A stretch of DNA of 64,000 nt, from positions 124,001-188,000 of the forward strand of contig JASJFT010000046.1 in assembly GCA_030770425.1 (NCBI GenBank), written 5' to 3'. Positions 12,196-23,867 of the stretch are shown in pieces. The first letter of the stretch is position 1, and every line of letters starts with the position of its first letter. The notes under the pieces are model-generated. The model made no database searches, was not told where the DNA came from, and saw nothing but the letters and a program-made list of their open reading frames with translations. Position numbers and translations under genes: made by a program. This stretch comes from Darksidea phi. Its lineage: Eukaryota > Ascomycota > Dothideomycetes > Pleosporales > Lentitheciaceae.

Positions 12196-13762
12196 TTATT
12201 TAGACTTTGCAGCTTCCATAAGCTCCTTGGCAATGCCGAGGACAAGTTTGTCATCTCCATACTGCCCAATAATCTGCATGCCCGCACTCTGGCCAGCGAC
12301 ACTCCTATCTTCTTGAATGACGCGAGCCGGCACACTGATCGCAGGCAGTCCAGCCAAGCTCGCTGGAACCGTGAATACGTCGTTCATATACGCCTGTATC
12401 GGATCCTGATTCTCTACCTCCTTTAGCAATGGCGCTAGTGTCGGTGCCGTCGGACAAAGTAGTGCATCCACACCCTCCTGCTTAACTTGCTCTTCGCTTG
12501 TAATGAGCATGTTGGGCGTGGCAAACACCCTGTCAAAGTCCTGTTGTACCAACCTCCTCACTTTCTGCGCCTGAATGAAGTAGTTATCAATCGCCTGCGC
12601 ACTCAACGAGAAAGCGCCCAACAGAATCCTTCTCTGCACCTCGGGGCCAAAGCCTTGGCCCCGCGTCTTCGCAAAGAGTACGCTTTCAGGTGTGCCATCT
12701 AAGCCTTCCGCCCTGGTTCCGTAGCGCACACCATCGTACTTGGCGAGGTTACTAGATGCTTCTGCGGGAGCGAGAACGTAATATGCCGAGAGAGCGTGTT
12801 GAGTGGCGGGGAGGCGGACGGGGTGCAGAGTATGGCCGCGGGCTTGGAGGAGGGCGAGCGAGTCGAGCCAAGTTTTACGGATGGCGGGGCTGAGACTAGA
12901 TATATTATAGTCTAGAGGGATGCCAATCTTCAGGGCGGAGGTGGGTTTAGTTTTGGAGGCGACGCGGGAGCGCGTTGAGAGTGGAAGGGATGTGGGATCT
13001 TGGGGGTCGTAGATGTTGAGCGTATCTGCAGTCTGAAGTGAGCCCAGCGACCTAGTTCTCGTTAATGCTATAGCTCACCGAACACTCCTTCCACACTCTC
13101 CACATCGCGCCCGAGTATACCCACAGTATCCAGTGAATTTGCATACGCGATAACACCCCACCTGCTCAGCATGCCGTAGCTCGGCTTGTACCCCACAACG
13201 CCCGTATAAGCAGCAGGCAGCCTCACGGAACCGCCCGTGTCCGTCCCAAGGGCCCTACCCTCAATCAGCATCCTGTCTCAGTCCAACAAATGTACCTTAC
13301 TCACGTCCAGCACTGGTCCGTCGCAACCGCAACGGCGCTCCCACCGGAACTGCCCCCGGCACTTCTCTCTTCCTCATGATCACCGCTCATCTTCGCCTTG
13401 CCAAAGTACGAATGTATATTGTGCGACCCCATGCCAAACTCATCCATGTTTGTCTTCCCCGCACAAATCGAGCCTGCATCGCGGAGCAGCTTCACAACCG
13501 TGGCATCATAAGGACTTGTAAATTTCTTCAGTATCCCCGAAGCAGCCGTCGTCGGCAATTCCGTTGTGCATATATTATCTTTGATGGCGATGAGTCGGCC
13601 GTACGGACCAGTTTGGTCTACATGGAGGGTTTGAGACGACGCAGCGGCGGCTTCGACGCGCGGAAGGATGGAGGAGGCTGAGGCGAGTGAGATGAAGGCA
13701 TTGAGGTGAGAATATTTCTGTTGATTGGCAATCTGTTGTTTCGCATGTTTAAGGAGGGACAT
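12196..13762 (-). CDS. HER2: glutamyl-tRNA(Gln) amidotransferase subunit A, mitochondrial (GatA/HER2)
   Basis: Amidase subunit of the mitochondrial GatFAB/CAB complex. It releases ammonia from glutamine to convert Glu-tRNA(Gln) into Gln-tRNA(Gln), which mitochondrial translation needs. Exons 13762-13305, 13254-13079 and 13025-12196 give 487 residues in frame. The amidase-signature Ser-cisSer-Lys triad is present: K61 (LIAIKDNIC), S138 in [15 protein letters not shown] and nucleophile S162 in [13 protein letters not shown]. The second splice joins TGG AC to G GCC and restores the [15 protein letters not shown] motif. The C-terminal half ([26 protein letters not shown]) is typical of GatA rather than fatty-acid-amide hydrolases. 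No obvious long presequence is visible; the first helix may act as one. Confidence 0.93.
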
Positions 13763-14102
13763 TGAGGGTGGGCGGCATGACGCGTGACGGAGGTTTGGAT
13801 GGAGCTTGTGGATCAGACGCGCCAGTTGAAATGATCTTGCTAGCGTTACGCTAGCGGCGCTAAAATCTCCTTTTAACTTCCAGACTAATTAGAGACTCGT
13901 AAAAACTTCTTTAAACTTCTAAATTAATTATATAATATTTGTAGATATTTTCGTAAAAGTATTTATTACCTTTTTAGGGTTTATTCCGCGAGTTTAACGA
14001 CGCGATAGTTGCTACTCATTCGATCTAAATACGTCCTCCAAACACACGTGGTCAAGAGTATTACTTCAACCTTGCACGTGGCAGTGTACGCTCCACCAAT
14101 AT
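13763..14102. other. intergenic, AT-rich remnant with a dispersed 39-bp repeat
   Basis: An AT-rich stretch (about 13860-13980) carries two related aacttc...aatta blocks and ends in a 39-bp sequence found again near 61.76 kb. This looks like a decayed transposon edge placed upstream of the HET gene. Confidence 0.5.
13986..14024 (+). repeat. 39-bp dispersed repeat, copy 1
   Basis: The sequence starting ccgcgagtttaacgacgcga is identical over 39 bp to 61756-61794, same orientation. Weaker similarity (tattaccttttt...) continues leftward in both copies. Confidence 0.9.
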
Positions 14103-15182
14103 ATGAACAAGCCTGGTCGACCATTGCAGCCCGGTCGTTTTTGGTGCGCTTCCAGCCTGGAGATGTCGGACTCTATCTACTCCCATCGTCTTTTTGGGCG
14201 GGCTATTCGATTACTCGAACTCATTCCCGGAAAATGGCCGGATGCACCAAGTTGCCGCCTATTTAGTACGCACCTCGATAGGGAACCCCATTTCGAAGCA
14301 TTATCGTACGTCTGGGGCGACCCTCTTCCCAAGATCCGCATCAAATGTAATAACCAGGATATCGACGTATCAACACATCTTGCGCATGCTTTGGTACGCC
14401 TGAGATCCCCGACAAGAAGTAGGATCGTATGGGCAGATGCAATTTGTATCAACCAAGACGACATGGAAGAGAAGAACAACCAGGTGTCCCTTATGCAAGC
14501 AATCTACTCTTGCGCTACAAGAGTGGTAGTCTGCATGCCACACGAAGAGATGCTAGGGTATGTCGCTAGGGAAGCAGCGTCCATTATGAAGAGGATCTAC
14601 AGAAATTGTAGGGATGCTGTAGAGCTGCATAATTTCGACTGGTTAGGCTCCAGCGAACTTGTTAGGCCCATCATTGCTTTGGATAAAATTGAAGAATCTG
14701 AGCGTCAGTCCTGGTGGCCTGCACTCCGGAAGTTTTTCGACTGTTCCTGGTTCACACGGATTTGGTGCGTCCAGGAGATTGTCCTATCCCAGGAGGCGGT
14801 GGTGCTCTTCGGTATGGATGAGGAAGTTACATGGGATATCGTCGGTATCACTGCTACGTGGCTTCAGGATCAAAAACGTCGAAACTTGCTCCCGGAGAGT
14901 AAGTCCTTGAGCATTCGAATGGAAGATGCGTACCGTAGGTACAGCTCGACTACCTATGGCGCAAGTGAACTGCTCTTCGCGCTTGCTGATTACCAATCTT
15001 GCAAAGCAACCGACCCACGAGACAAGGTATATGCGTTATTAGGCCTCATCCAAACCGAATACGACAACCCTCTAATGGAAGTTGATTACAATAAGTCAGT
15101 GCGCGAGGTCTACATCGACGCGGCGCGGGCTGTTTTGCAGGCGACGGGGGATCTCTCACTGTTGTCAGCTGTAGGCACGTGA
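14103..15182 (+). CDS. short HET (heterokaryon incompatibility) domain protein
   Basis: HET-domain protein of 359 residues, or 339 if the second Met at 14163 is the start. HET domains execute programmed cell death in vegetative incompatibility and in fungal NLR responses. The three hallmark blocks are present: FEALSYVWGDP (64-74), IVWADAICINQDD (108-120, followed by EEKNNQV) and SCSWFTRIWCVQE-like (about 212-225, here DCSWFTRIWCVQE). A post-HET segment with DPRDKVYALLG and a Tyr-rich turn is also usual. The family often carries 200-400 further residues. Here the frame closes soon after DLSLLSAVGT, so it is a minimal HET protein or is C-terminally truncated. No partner domain (NACHT, TIR-like, ankyrin) is fused. 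It sits at the start of the accessory stretch. Confidence 0.88.
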   Translation: MNKPGRPLQPGRFWCASSLEMSDSIYSHRLFGRAIRLLELIPGKWPDAPSCRLFSTHLDREPHFEALSYVWGDPLPKIRIKCNNQDIDVSTHLAHALVRLRSPTRSRIVWADAICINQDDMEEKNNQVSLMQAIYSCATRVVVCMPHEEMLGYVAREAASIMKRIYRNCRDAVELHNFDWLGSSELVRPIIALDKIEESERQSWWPALRKFFDCSWFTRIWCVQEIVLSQEAVVLFGMDEEVTWDIVGITATWLQDQKRRNLLPESKSLSIRMEDAYRRYSSTTYGASELLFALADYQSCKATDPRDKVYALLGLIQTEYDNPLMEVDYNKSVREVYIDAARAVLQATGDLSLLSAVGT

Positions 15183-15788
15183 GGAAAAGTGGCTTGCAGA
15201 ATCAAAATATGCATGAAGTAGCTAAAAGATATCTCACTTGTTTGACAATTGGTTTATATTGAAAAGAGACATTTAGCAGAAATACGAAGACTGCCTCGTG
15301 ATGGAACACGGTATGTGAAACCCCTCACGCGGTCCCAATAAAAAGAGGATGATCCCGAAACTCATGAAATCCCATCAGCTAATCGCCAGCTTCACATCCC
15401 TCCTTCTCGAAATGAAGGCTTTCCTTTTGGCGTGATGACCGTACTGGCTCGGCGTCGGTGATGGGCGGTAAGTGGGCTAGAGTGACGCTTCTTGATCCTA
15501 GCGACCACGTCACCTACATCTGCAGTGAGAGATCCTGATCCCAAAATCTGTCCTTCCCTCAGATAAATGTCGCTACTCTGCAGCCTGTTGAGCGTTTTCG
15601 ATCTCCCGGGAAGACCTGGTCGTCCCATACACAATGCCATGCAAGCTATCTTTTAAGGGCTCCTTCCTTGTCTGGGTTCTTTTTCCAATGAAAGCCGTTA
15701 TGTCGTCGCAGCATATGGGCAGGCTCTGGATCTGTGTGCCGAACCGCGAGACGGCAGCAGTCTGAAATATCCGAACTCGACGAATCAT
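15183..15788. other. intergenic after HET, with a possible continuation of the next gene
   Basis: On the minus strand a frame different from that of the following gene stays open from 15945 to 15646 and looks protein-like (FGERVIWSGHDDMFG). It may be the true C-terminus of that gene after a missed intron or frameshift. Nothing else is recognised. Confidence 0.35.
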
Positions 15789-18700
15789 CTAGGCTTTTGG
15801 CAACGGATGCTCGACCAAACATATCATCGTGGCCGCTCCAGATAACTCTTTCTCCGAACTTAAGCTCTGACCCTTTACTTGCATAACGAAGTCCGAGTGG
15901 GTAACTCGCTGATGATCGACTTTCTCGTAATTTTCTGGATAGCATTGAAGAGATGTAGGCGTCGCAGAGTGCAATATCGGCACACTTTTGGTCCGCTTTC
16001 GTACGAAGGTTAAAGATTGTTCGTACTCTCCTTCTTCATCAGCAGACTGGATGCACGTTTCTGGCAAGCGAATTCGTTTCCTCGAGCATAGTGTTGATTT
16101 CGTACTCGATACTAGCTCATGTGCCTCCAAAGCTGTATCTTGTGTTGATATGGTCGTGCACGATGAGAGGCTGCCAGGTATAGATTCCGGTGCAGCATCC
16201 GACCCGCTTTGACCCGAAACACCGCCATCAGAGAAGGTTAAATTTTTGTAATCGTTTCCGATGTTGAGGGGTGTTAGAGGCATGTTAGGCTGGCTGTAAA
16301 TACTGGAAGCAGTGGGAGCTTTGCCATGTGGCTTATACCCCGGACCTTGGAGTAGTGATCTAGAGTGCCCAAAGATGACCGCTCCTCTGTCGACGATATG
16401 ACTGGGTGGTTGTATCTTACGAATGTTAGATTTAGGATATATCTGTTGGAGACGGTTGCATCGACAGCGGGCGTTGTTTGGCATACTGCATGCTTCAAAT
16501 AAGGTTGAGTTGTCTTGATGCCACTGCAGTTGTGTCGAAGTGAGAAACTTGCGGCTTAGTCGGCAACCAGCAACGTCATAGAGTTCTTTCAAAGTTCCGG
16601 TGCTCGTTGCCAAGTAGTCATGTCCCTTTGGGACCCGTCTCCACCGCCGGCACAGACCCGTATTCCCTTCACTTGCAGGCAGAATCAGGTCCTCAAAGCC
16701 GTTGGCCAGAAGCACTAACGCATCGATGTCACGTACGAGCTGTAGCCACCCTCCGTTCGACTTGTTGAGTGGTACCTCTTTTTGTCTGAATGGCGAGCGT
16801 TCTTCGACAACGGCTTTATATTCAAAGCCTTGAAGTGACTCGCGTAGCGTCCCTTTAATGGACGTTCCAAATGCGTTTCGGACTCTCTCCACATTCTGAT
16901 CGATGAGGAATTCTAGCAGTGACCAAATGTTGAGGACTACGTCTTTGAACGTGTAATCACCCGCATCGGATAACCGAAGCATCTCATTCCGCAAGAGAAC
17001 GCTTTTGGCCGAAGAATCGACTGGAACATTTGTATCGAGCTGAATACATTTTCCATTCACTTCAAAAGGTTCGAGCCAGTGTCTATGTTGAGCCATATGG
17101 AGCATAATGCTAGAGGCGGGGACTAGCCACGCTCGTCGTTCGCCGGTATCATAGAGAGCTATTGGGGTCTTCTCTGCAGCGGAAACGATTCTTCGGTAGG
17201 GACCGCTTCGTTGAAAGTGGCAGGTACCATCTTTTGCACCGAACTTGAAGTCCAATGCTGCCATACCGAACTGCTGGAATCCTAAAGAGCCCCCGGCAAG
17301 TTTTATCGCAGATTCAGCATCGTTGGCCCCCGAATAGTCGATGTTCTCATAGCACGCTGAATCAGAGCCTAATCGCGATACTGCGATTGAACACCAGCCT
17401 AGGATAGCGCGGCAGGATTTAAGATCGTCGAGGCTTACTTCCCAACAGGAAGCGCGAGGGTCGCCTCGAGAGAGAGCATCGCGATACGTTAAACGACTTT
17501 CCGGGTTTCCACTGGAGATGGCATGCCACTGCACTCGATCTTCTTTCTTACGAACAGGTATGAACACGTGAGAGAAGCTCTTCAATACAACTCCACCCTT
17601 GTGTTCCACCGCGTGGCGAACACCCGCAATTCCAGCCAGAAGGCTCAGTGGTATCTCTAGGCCCATCTCATCTCCGCGCTTTGGGATCGGAAAGCCAGAC
17701 GCAATGGCGGCACCGCAGAATAGGACTAACCAGCACGCCGTCTCTGTAGCGCGTAGCGATTTGTGTTCAAACGTAATTCTGAATTCCGATGTTGAAGACG
17801 ACGTTTTGTGGATGAAAGGCCTCGCATAGGCCAGCTGGTCACCAAAGGGCGAGGAACTCAAGGCTGAGCCGATCCAAGCGACTTGCTGTGCCAGTTCAAC
17901 TAGCAGCGCCAGCTGCGTTTTCTCAACAAAGAGTGTGAATTTGCCGCAAAGGTCCATTTCTATCTTGATACTCAAAGACAGGCGATTGCAAGCTGTGACT
18001 AGTTTAGTACCGCGTCTGACATGAGCTAAGCAATACCAACATACCTTTTTCGACTTTGACGGCCCCTGCGTTTGCCTTCTGGAGAGCAGTGTCTAAAAGC
18101 TCAAGAAAAAAGCTTCCGGTTTTAGGCCAAGTTGATGTGATATAATCGGCGCATGTTGTAGCTTGTGCATATAGCGCGGATCCTGTGATAACGACCACCG
18201 AGCCAACATGGGGGAAGCTTTCACCATATTGGGAGCGCATATAGTTGACGATGGCCCAATCTGACTCAAAACTGGCCCCCGCGGCAAGATTCTCTGATGA
18301 ACTTTGACTATCAAGTTGTAATCGTTGGTCGCCTTCCAGCACTGCTCGTTCAATAGCCTGCATTCCATGCATATCGTTGTGGTAGAGTGACTGTCGGAGA
18401 GCTGACGCCAACCGGCGGAAAGCGTCACTCGACACCAGCGAATCGCGCACAGGTCCGAGACCAGCCAAAAGCTCGCCATCCTCACCCTCAGCCTCTAAGT
18501 CGGGCGTTACAAAAAGGCTAGGCCGTTCGGTAAGTGAGAGCTGATGGCCTAGGTCTTGTAAACGTGCGGATAAGGAAGCTGCACTAACAGATACAGATAC
18601 TGCGTTGCCATAGAAATATCGAGCGATTTGAGATCGGTAACGTCGAATCAGATCGACGCTGCCAACAAACACTCTGTTACTTTCTTTGGAGGCTTGAGCG

Positions 18701-19245
18701 TGACCCGTTGCGTTATTCCACAGATCTATCGCATACTTTTCCAGGAGTTCGTCCAACTGCATTTCAATATCCTCTTGAGAGTGATGCGCCAATGCATATC
18801 CGGCCCATTGTCGAGCACCAGTGGTCTCAATGAGAGTGTCCCCAAAGAATGTTATAAACTCTTGAAGTGTGGAGCGCGAGGATCCCGTGTCGGTCCCCAA
18901 ACCACTCTGATAACCCGAATCCGATGATACTGGAGGGTACGTCAAAGAGGAATTGCCATGTACCATCCCTTCAGAGTTCGCAGTTCTCGCGGAGGGAGGA
19001 ATGTGCGTCAGTTTATTATACGGTACCGAGCGCGAGGATCCCGTGCCGGTTCCCAAACTACTCTGATAACCTGAATCCGATGGTACTGGAGGGTACGTCA
19101 AAGAGGAATTGCCATGTGCCATCCCTTCAGAGTTCGCAGTTCTCGCGGAGGGAGGAATGTGCGTCAGTTCATTATACGGTACCGAGCGCGGAAAACGATG
19201 GATATGTAGGGGCGACTGCATTGAAATAGTTGGCGACCAGGGCAT
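15789..19245 (-). CDS. large orphan protein with internal 52-residue duplication
   Basis: Not recognised. Two exons, 19245-18045 and 17992-15789, are joined by a 52-nt intron with a GTATGT donor, a TACTAAAC branch site and a CAG acceptor, giving 1134 residues in frame. The Met at 19245 is chosen because the open frame upstream (to 19650) is hydrophobic, low-complexity and AT-rich. The N-terminal part contains two tandem copies of a 52-residue Ser/Tyr/Pro-rich unit (SVPYNELTHIPPSARTANSE...) encoded by a 156-bp DNA repeat. After that comes a long soluble region rich in charged residues and without transmembrane segments; residues around 430-560 look globular (WAGYALAHHSQEDIEMQLDE). The C-terminal 200 residues are Ser-rich with a basic patch (SRKRIRLPE). 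Neighbouring HET, ULD and NACHT sequences suggest a role in recognition or incompatibility, which is only inference. Confidence 0.6.
18872..19183 (-). repeat. 156-bp tandem duplication inside the orphan gene
   Basis: Two copies (18872-19027 and 19028-19183) differ at only a few positions and keep the reading frame (52 codons each). A third start (gagcgcgg) follows at 19184. The high identity suggests recent expansion or ongoing conversion. Confidence 0.9.
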
Positions 19246-21216
19246 AGTACAAAAGCCGTCAGAGGAGGTGCGTGTGCGGCCTGGTATTATACGATAGAGA
19301 GGGGCTGCAGACGTTTTGGCATACGTACAGCCAACGTACCTGTTTGAGGGTGAGTGGTAATTTAGTGACCAACTAAATAGATCATGCCATGCGTTCTTGG
19401 CCCCAGTTATGATTATACAATGCAGATATGTAATCATATAGTATAGGGGAGATGAGGGAAAGAAAATAACACAAGTAGTATTCCAAGCACGGTGAAAGCA
19501 GTACTTAAAAAGAAAGATGGGTGAATACGACTGAATGTAACAAAATATAAGGAATACAAGGAAAGACATGACGTACCCTGTGGCAGCAAGCGGATAGTAT
19601 GGCATGGGAGGGGAACGCGTAGAGACAGCCGGCACTGGTAAGGTAGCCAAGGCATGTACATGCGCTTCTGGTTCTGGGGCACTTCGTCCGTGGCTACTTG
19701 AGTTTTAATTTACCCATCTAATTAAGCTTATGGAATACCTACCGTCGCTGTTGATGCTTTCGGAGGTGTTCAATTTGAAAGTATGGTTTTCCACATCCTG
19801 GATAGTCGCAGCAAATTGGATCCTGTGCATGGTTCTTTTGATGTCGCCTAAAAAGGAGGTTACCTGCATTATCGCATATACCTTGATATAAATCGAACGT
19901 ACCTTAGGTGATCTGCTCGGGTATATGTCTAGTCCAAAATTAATAATCTTTTTCTTTACCTACAACCTAGAATAACTGCCCTTGTACCATCTTAGAAAAG
20001 TTTACAAAATAAGAAGGAATAGCGAGGCAATGTATTTAGCTTGCCAAGATCTTCTAAAAGTGAAAAAACTCTATCAAAGTATAAAATAAGGAAACTTACC
20101 CTCCCGCAGTGGCAATTGTGCAAACTCGGTTTCGCTTTACCAACGCGACTTGTCCTAGTGTGGCGCACTGCTGCTGCCTCTTGCGACGTGTATTTAGGGC
20201 TGGTAGATTTTTCCATAGTTAGGCTGCCTCCAGCCCAGTACGGTAATGGATTTTCTGTCGGAGCTGAGCTGGGGGTTGTTTGCGGGGGCCGAAAAGTTCT
20301 ACCGGGTCAAACGTGAACAATGTGGCTAAGAGGGATGTACTGCCCAAGCTCAATGCACATCTGAAAACCAAAAATGAGGACTGAAGCCAGTCACCCGAGG
20401 TGTCTCGTCTAATAAGGTCGTCTTGACATGGGCCCACGTTCAGCTCAGCCTTGCTCAGCCACACTCAAGTATGAACTAACGCAAGGCACTGCATGCCCCA
20501 GGCCAATCAAGTTGAGAAAACGCCTGCAGACTAATATTGCTGCCAGAGAGGGTGGTTGTACACCGTTTGACCGGTCTGTCATGGTACTTGATTTGTCTCT
20601 GTCTCAGGGGAGGACAGGGGGTGATGCAAGGCATCGGATAAGGATAACAATCATGGCAGTGCTTTAGACTTCTTGAAATTACGATTGTTTTACCGAGAGT
20701 AGCCTTATATAGAGAGTACGGAAAAAGGAATCAGGTCTCTTCCCCTAGTGAGATGCGCTCGCGAGCGAAGAGCACCATATGTAAGCTTCAGGGCTATGCG
20801 CACATATCGATCAAAAGCTAAATGAAAAAGATCCACGTATGAGTTCGGAAAACTGATCTGAAGGGTTTCATTACCTATTTTCTAGGCGCTGCTGCCTCGC
20901 GACTGCGACATAGTTTGTATGCGCAAGCTGTATCAGCAATAGAAGGACTTGTATATTGAATGGTTTTTCAAAGCATAACATGAATCGCAATAGAACCACC
21001 TACGTTGAGTGAATGGATCTCATACACACTTAAATCTCCGCAAAGATGCTGAATTTGCCTATATTATGCAGAGACGCCTAGTAACCCTCGATAACAATAC
21101 ATGTCTGTTTATGGCGCACTTGTCGCAGTAAGAGAATCTGGGTCGCTTTATATACTCGTTTTACACCTTCTCCTGTGAAGTTTCCAAGACTTTCTCGAAT
21201 AACCGAATTCTAGCCA
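19246..21216. other. intergenic, AT-rich, no gene recognised
   Basis: The open frames here (to 19682, and 20041-20316) have no recognisable features. The 19330-19680 part could hold an upstream exon or 5' leader of the orphan gene, because GTACGT donor-like sites occur at two places on the minus strand. Confidence 0.4.
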
Positions 21217-22896
21217 CTAGTAGCTCTCGCTTCTGCATGTGTTATCCCGGTAATGACCGCAGGAAGAACATGTCATGTTCAAGATAGTGGCCATAGGACC
21301 ATCGCCACAATTACAACAGTACCAGTAATCTCTACTTTTTGTTCTAGGCTTCTCGGTCTCAATGAGGTCCACGCGACAAAAAGATGAAATCTCGTCCAGC
21401 ACATCCACGGTGCGGGTCGCGGAGCTGCCGTCTCCTTTAAGGTCGACGAAAGCGATGGCTCTTTTCGTACGACTGTACGTCATAGGACATTTGGGACTGA
21501 AATTGTTGGCGCCGTCAGAAACATGTGTTTGTGGAGCTTTGATCACCATTCCGATTGCTCTGTCCTCGAAATGCCGGGGATCGTGATAAGCGCAACCTGG
21601 GCAATGATTCTGGTTGAGGCCATTATCTGGAACAACATACTCATCTCAACGTGCTGTCCGGGCTATGTAGATTAGCATCTACATTTGTACCTATGGTACA
21701 CCAGAAACTTTGGAGAGGCTTACGAGGAAGATACTCTCCCAAGGCGTCGAGATATCAATATCTGTCTGCGTATTTGCATCCCGCAGACCGTATTCATTAG
21801 TAACACAACCTTCCTCTGTCCAACATTCTGAAACCGAACTTTTAGGACTGCTTTCAACGCGGCGGCAGAGCTAATAAACTCTAAATGAAATGGGGCAATC
21901 CTTCCTAGGGCATCGTGTAGAATAACTGGTTGCTGGAGCAGTACTTGTGGCGGTAAATTTCTCTGCATCTGGACAGCCGTCTTAACTTCTAGAATGTGGC
22001 GTTCGAGGGACTGTTTTTGACATTTGAGCTCTTCTAATTGTTGTTCGAGCCTTTCATTCTTTCTCAATGATTCTTGTAGGAGGTGGAAGATCATCTGCTG
22101 ATCTTCCGGTGATAAGGCGCTATGATTTATTAGTGCATAAGCGAAGATATCACTTGCTTGAAAGTGTTGTCTAGGAAAGCCGGTCCGCTTACCTGCTCGG
22201 CTTTTGTTGTATGTCTAGAAGGATATTATCATTATCCTTAGCTGCTTAAGTCCTCGCTACGACCTCCTCTTCTAGAAAGACGGTTCGCTTGGTCTGATGT
22301 TCGTGTGCGTCTCGCGTTGTCTGATTATCCTTCATCTTGTTTCTATTCCAACAACGGTTTTATTCGTGTTTTCGACATTATCATTTAAACACATCAACGA
22401 CTCACTCATAGAGTTTAGCACTTAGCACTCATAGTAACGTTACGTGACGGACTTACACGTGGAAGGTAAGTAAAAGCATATCCAGCGCGCCCGCATGCAT
22501 CTCAATCTATGATCTGAACTTCTCCACATCCTCCTTTTTGCACACCGCCCACTGTATCTTCCGCAAGCTGACAGCGATCCTCCTCTTCGCCGCCCTCTCG
22601 TTCAGCAAGACATCGAACTTTTCGATATTGACCAAGAAATTTGCGATGCATCTTTGGCAGTCCTCAACGGTTTTTTTGAGCGCGTCGCGCCGATTATCAG
22701 TATCTAGCACCGCTGCTGATGCTGTAGTCAAGGCCCGTTCCAACGAACTCATAGACCTCGATAGCTCCGCGTAGTCCGCGCGTGCGCCGTGAGTATCGGA
22801 AAGGGATTCGACAGAGTCTTTTAACAACTTGATGCCTGCGATGAAATCTGATACCGATACACCGAATGGAAAAACCATTGTGAGCGCCTCAGTCAC
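21217..22896 (-). pseudogene. broken gene of the fungal NLR-associated ULD family
   Basis: On the minus strand three pieces line up as one gene. The first, 22896-22507, is an N-terminal STAND/NLR-type helical domain (FPFGVSVSDFIAGIKLLKDS, then VCKKEDVEKFRS). An in-frame TAG follows, yet family-like sequence continues directly after it in the same frame (IEMHAGALDMLLLTFHV). The second, about 22130-21720, is a coiled coil and the ubiquitin-like (ULD) segment QPVILHDALGRIAPFHLEFI...VLKVRFQNVGQRK. The frame then shifts by one: the other frame continues EYGLRDANTQTDIDISTPWE. The third, about 21660-21217, carries the Cys motif CPGCAYHDPRHFEDR and a terminal zinc-ribbon-like WYCCNCGDGP...CSSCGHY. 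So at least one stop (CAG to TAG would explain it) and one frameshift disrupt it. Family assignment is from memory of the motif order. Confidence 0.65.
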
Positions 22897-23867
22897 AGAA
22901 AAGGCCTTGTTGGGCGAGTAATAGGCCTTTACTCTCGGCCAGTTGCCAATTTAGCAAAGTCAGGCTAAGTAATTGATCTCGCTGCAATCATATAAAGCCC
23001 TTCAACATCATGAAAACAGTGTGGACTTCGCGACTAGAGATCTGATAAAGAGAATGAGAGGTGACAAGGCTGAAGAGAAAGTCAGCCTTGACTAAAATCG
23101 GCCTTGACTCACCGGTTGGGTTAGACAGAAGCAGTCATGTCCACGTATACGCACAAATACCCGGACCAATGAGACAACGCACACGTGAAGACCTAGAAGA
23201 GCTGACCAGAACGCAAGAAAGATGCCCAGATAAAGCAGTTTGAAGGACTCGAAAAGACATGCGAGCTTATTTTTCCTCAGAGGATAATGGCTAACCCTCC
23301 TTCCGAACAAGAGAGCGTCTCGCTTAAGGCAACCGAAAGCTTCATATAAACTAAATAGCTTTTCGTCCAGTCCGATTTCTCTTTTCCCAATGAATTAATT
23401 ACTTTCGGAAAGCCCCGACAGGCAAGGCAAATGTCGAAAGAAAGAAGCTGATCTTGTTCCTAATAAGACGTTTCTCGGGAAAGAGCTAGCTATTCTCTTT
23501 TTTCTCTAGAGAAACGATCAGGACATATCAGAAATCGGGCGACGAATTAACAAGCTTAGCCGTCAAACTAGATTTTTGACACCCGCGACCATTTGGTAGC
23601 GGTTTCCCACGGAGTCCAGTCTTCGGACTCTACAGGGAGAAGCAACACATGGGACTGGACAGGAAATATTTGGACGCGGACTGTTGTTAGAGATGAGTGG
23701 TTTAGACGCACCGCAACATGTTGAAGGGTGCCATACATTTTAGTAGCCATTGCTTTGGAGATGCGCACTGCTGATGGAGCGGGGAGAGGCTTATGCCCCA
23801 AAGCCGATGAAACGGGCGTCCAAGACGATCATTCATGTCAAAAACTACAATGGCTCTGTCGCAGCCA
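22897..23867. other. intergenic, no gene recognised
   Basis: Short frames only. The minus-strand frame 23801-23568 is protein-like in composition but has no recognisable motif. Confidence 0.4.

Noticed and set aside
15180..15300. Possible continuation of the HET protein through a very short intron (GTGAGG...TTGCAG)
   Set aside because: The intron would be only about 22 nt, too short for fungal splicing, and the sequence beyond does not resemble HET C-termini.
19246..19650. Long N-terminal extension of the large orphan gene with several hydrophobic stretches
   Set aside because: Composition turns AT-rich and low-complexity, and donor-like sites occur in it; an internal Met at 19245 just before the repeat region fits better.
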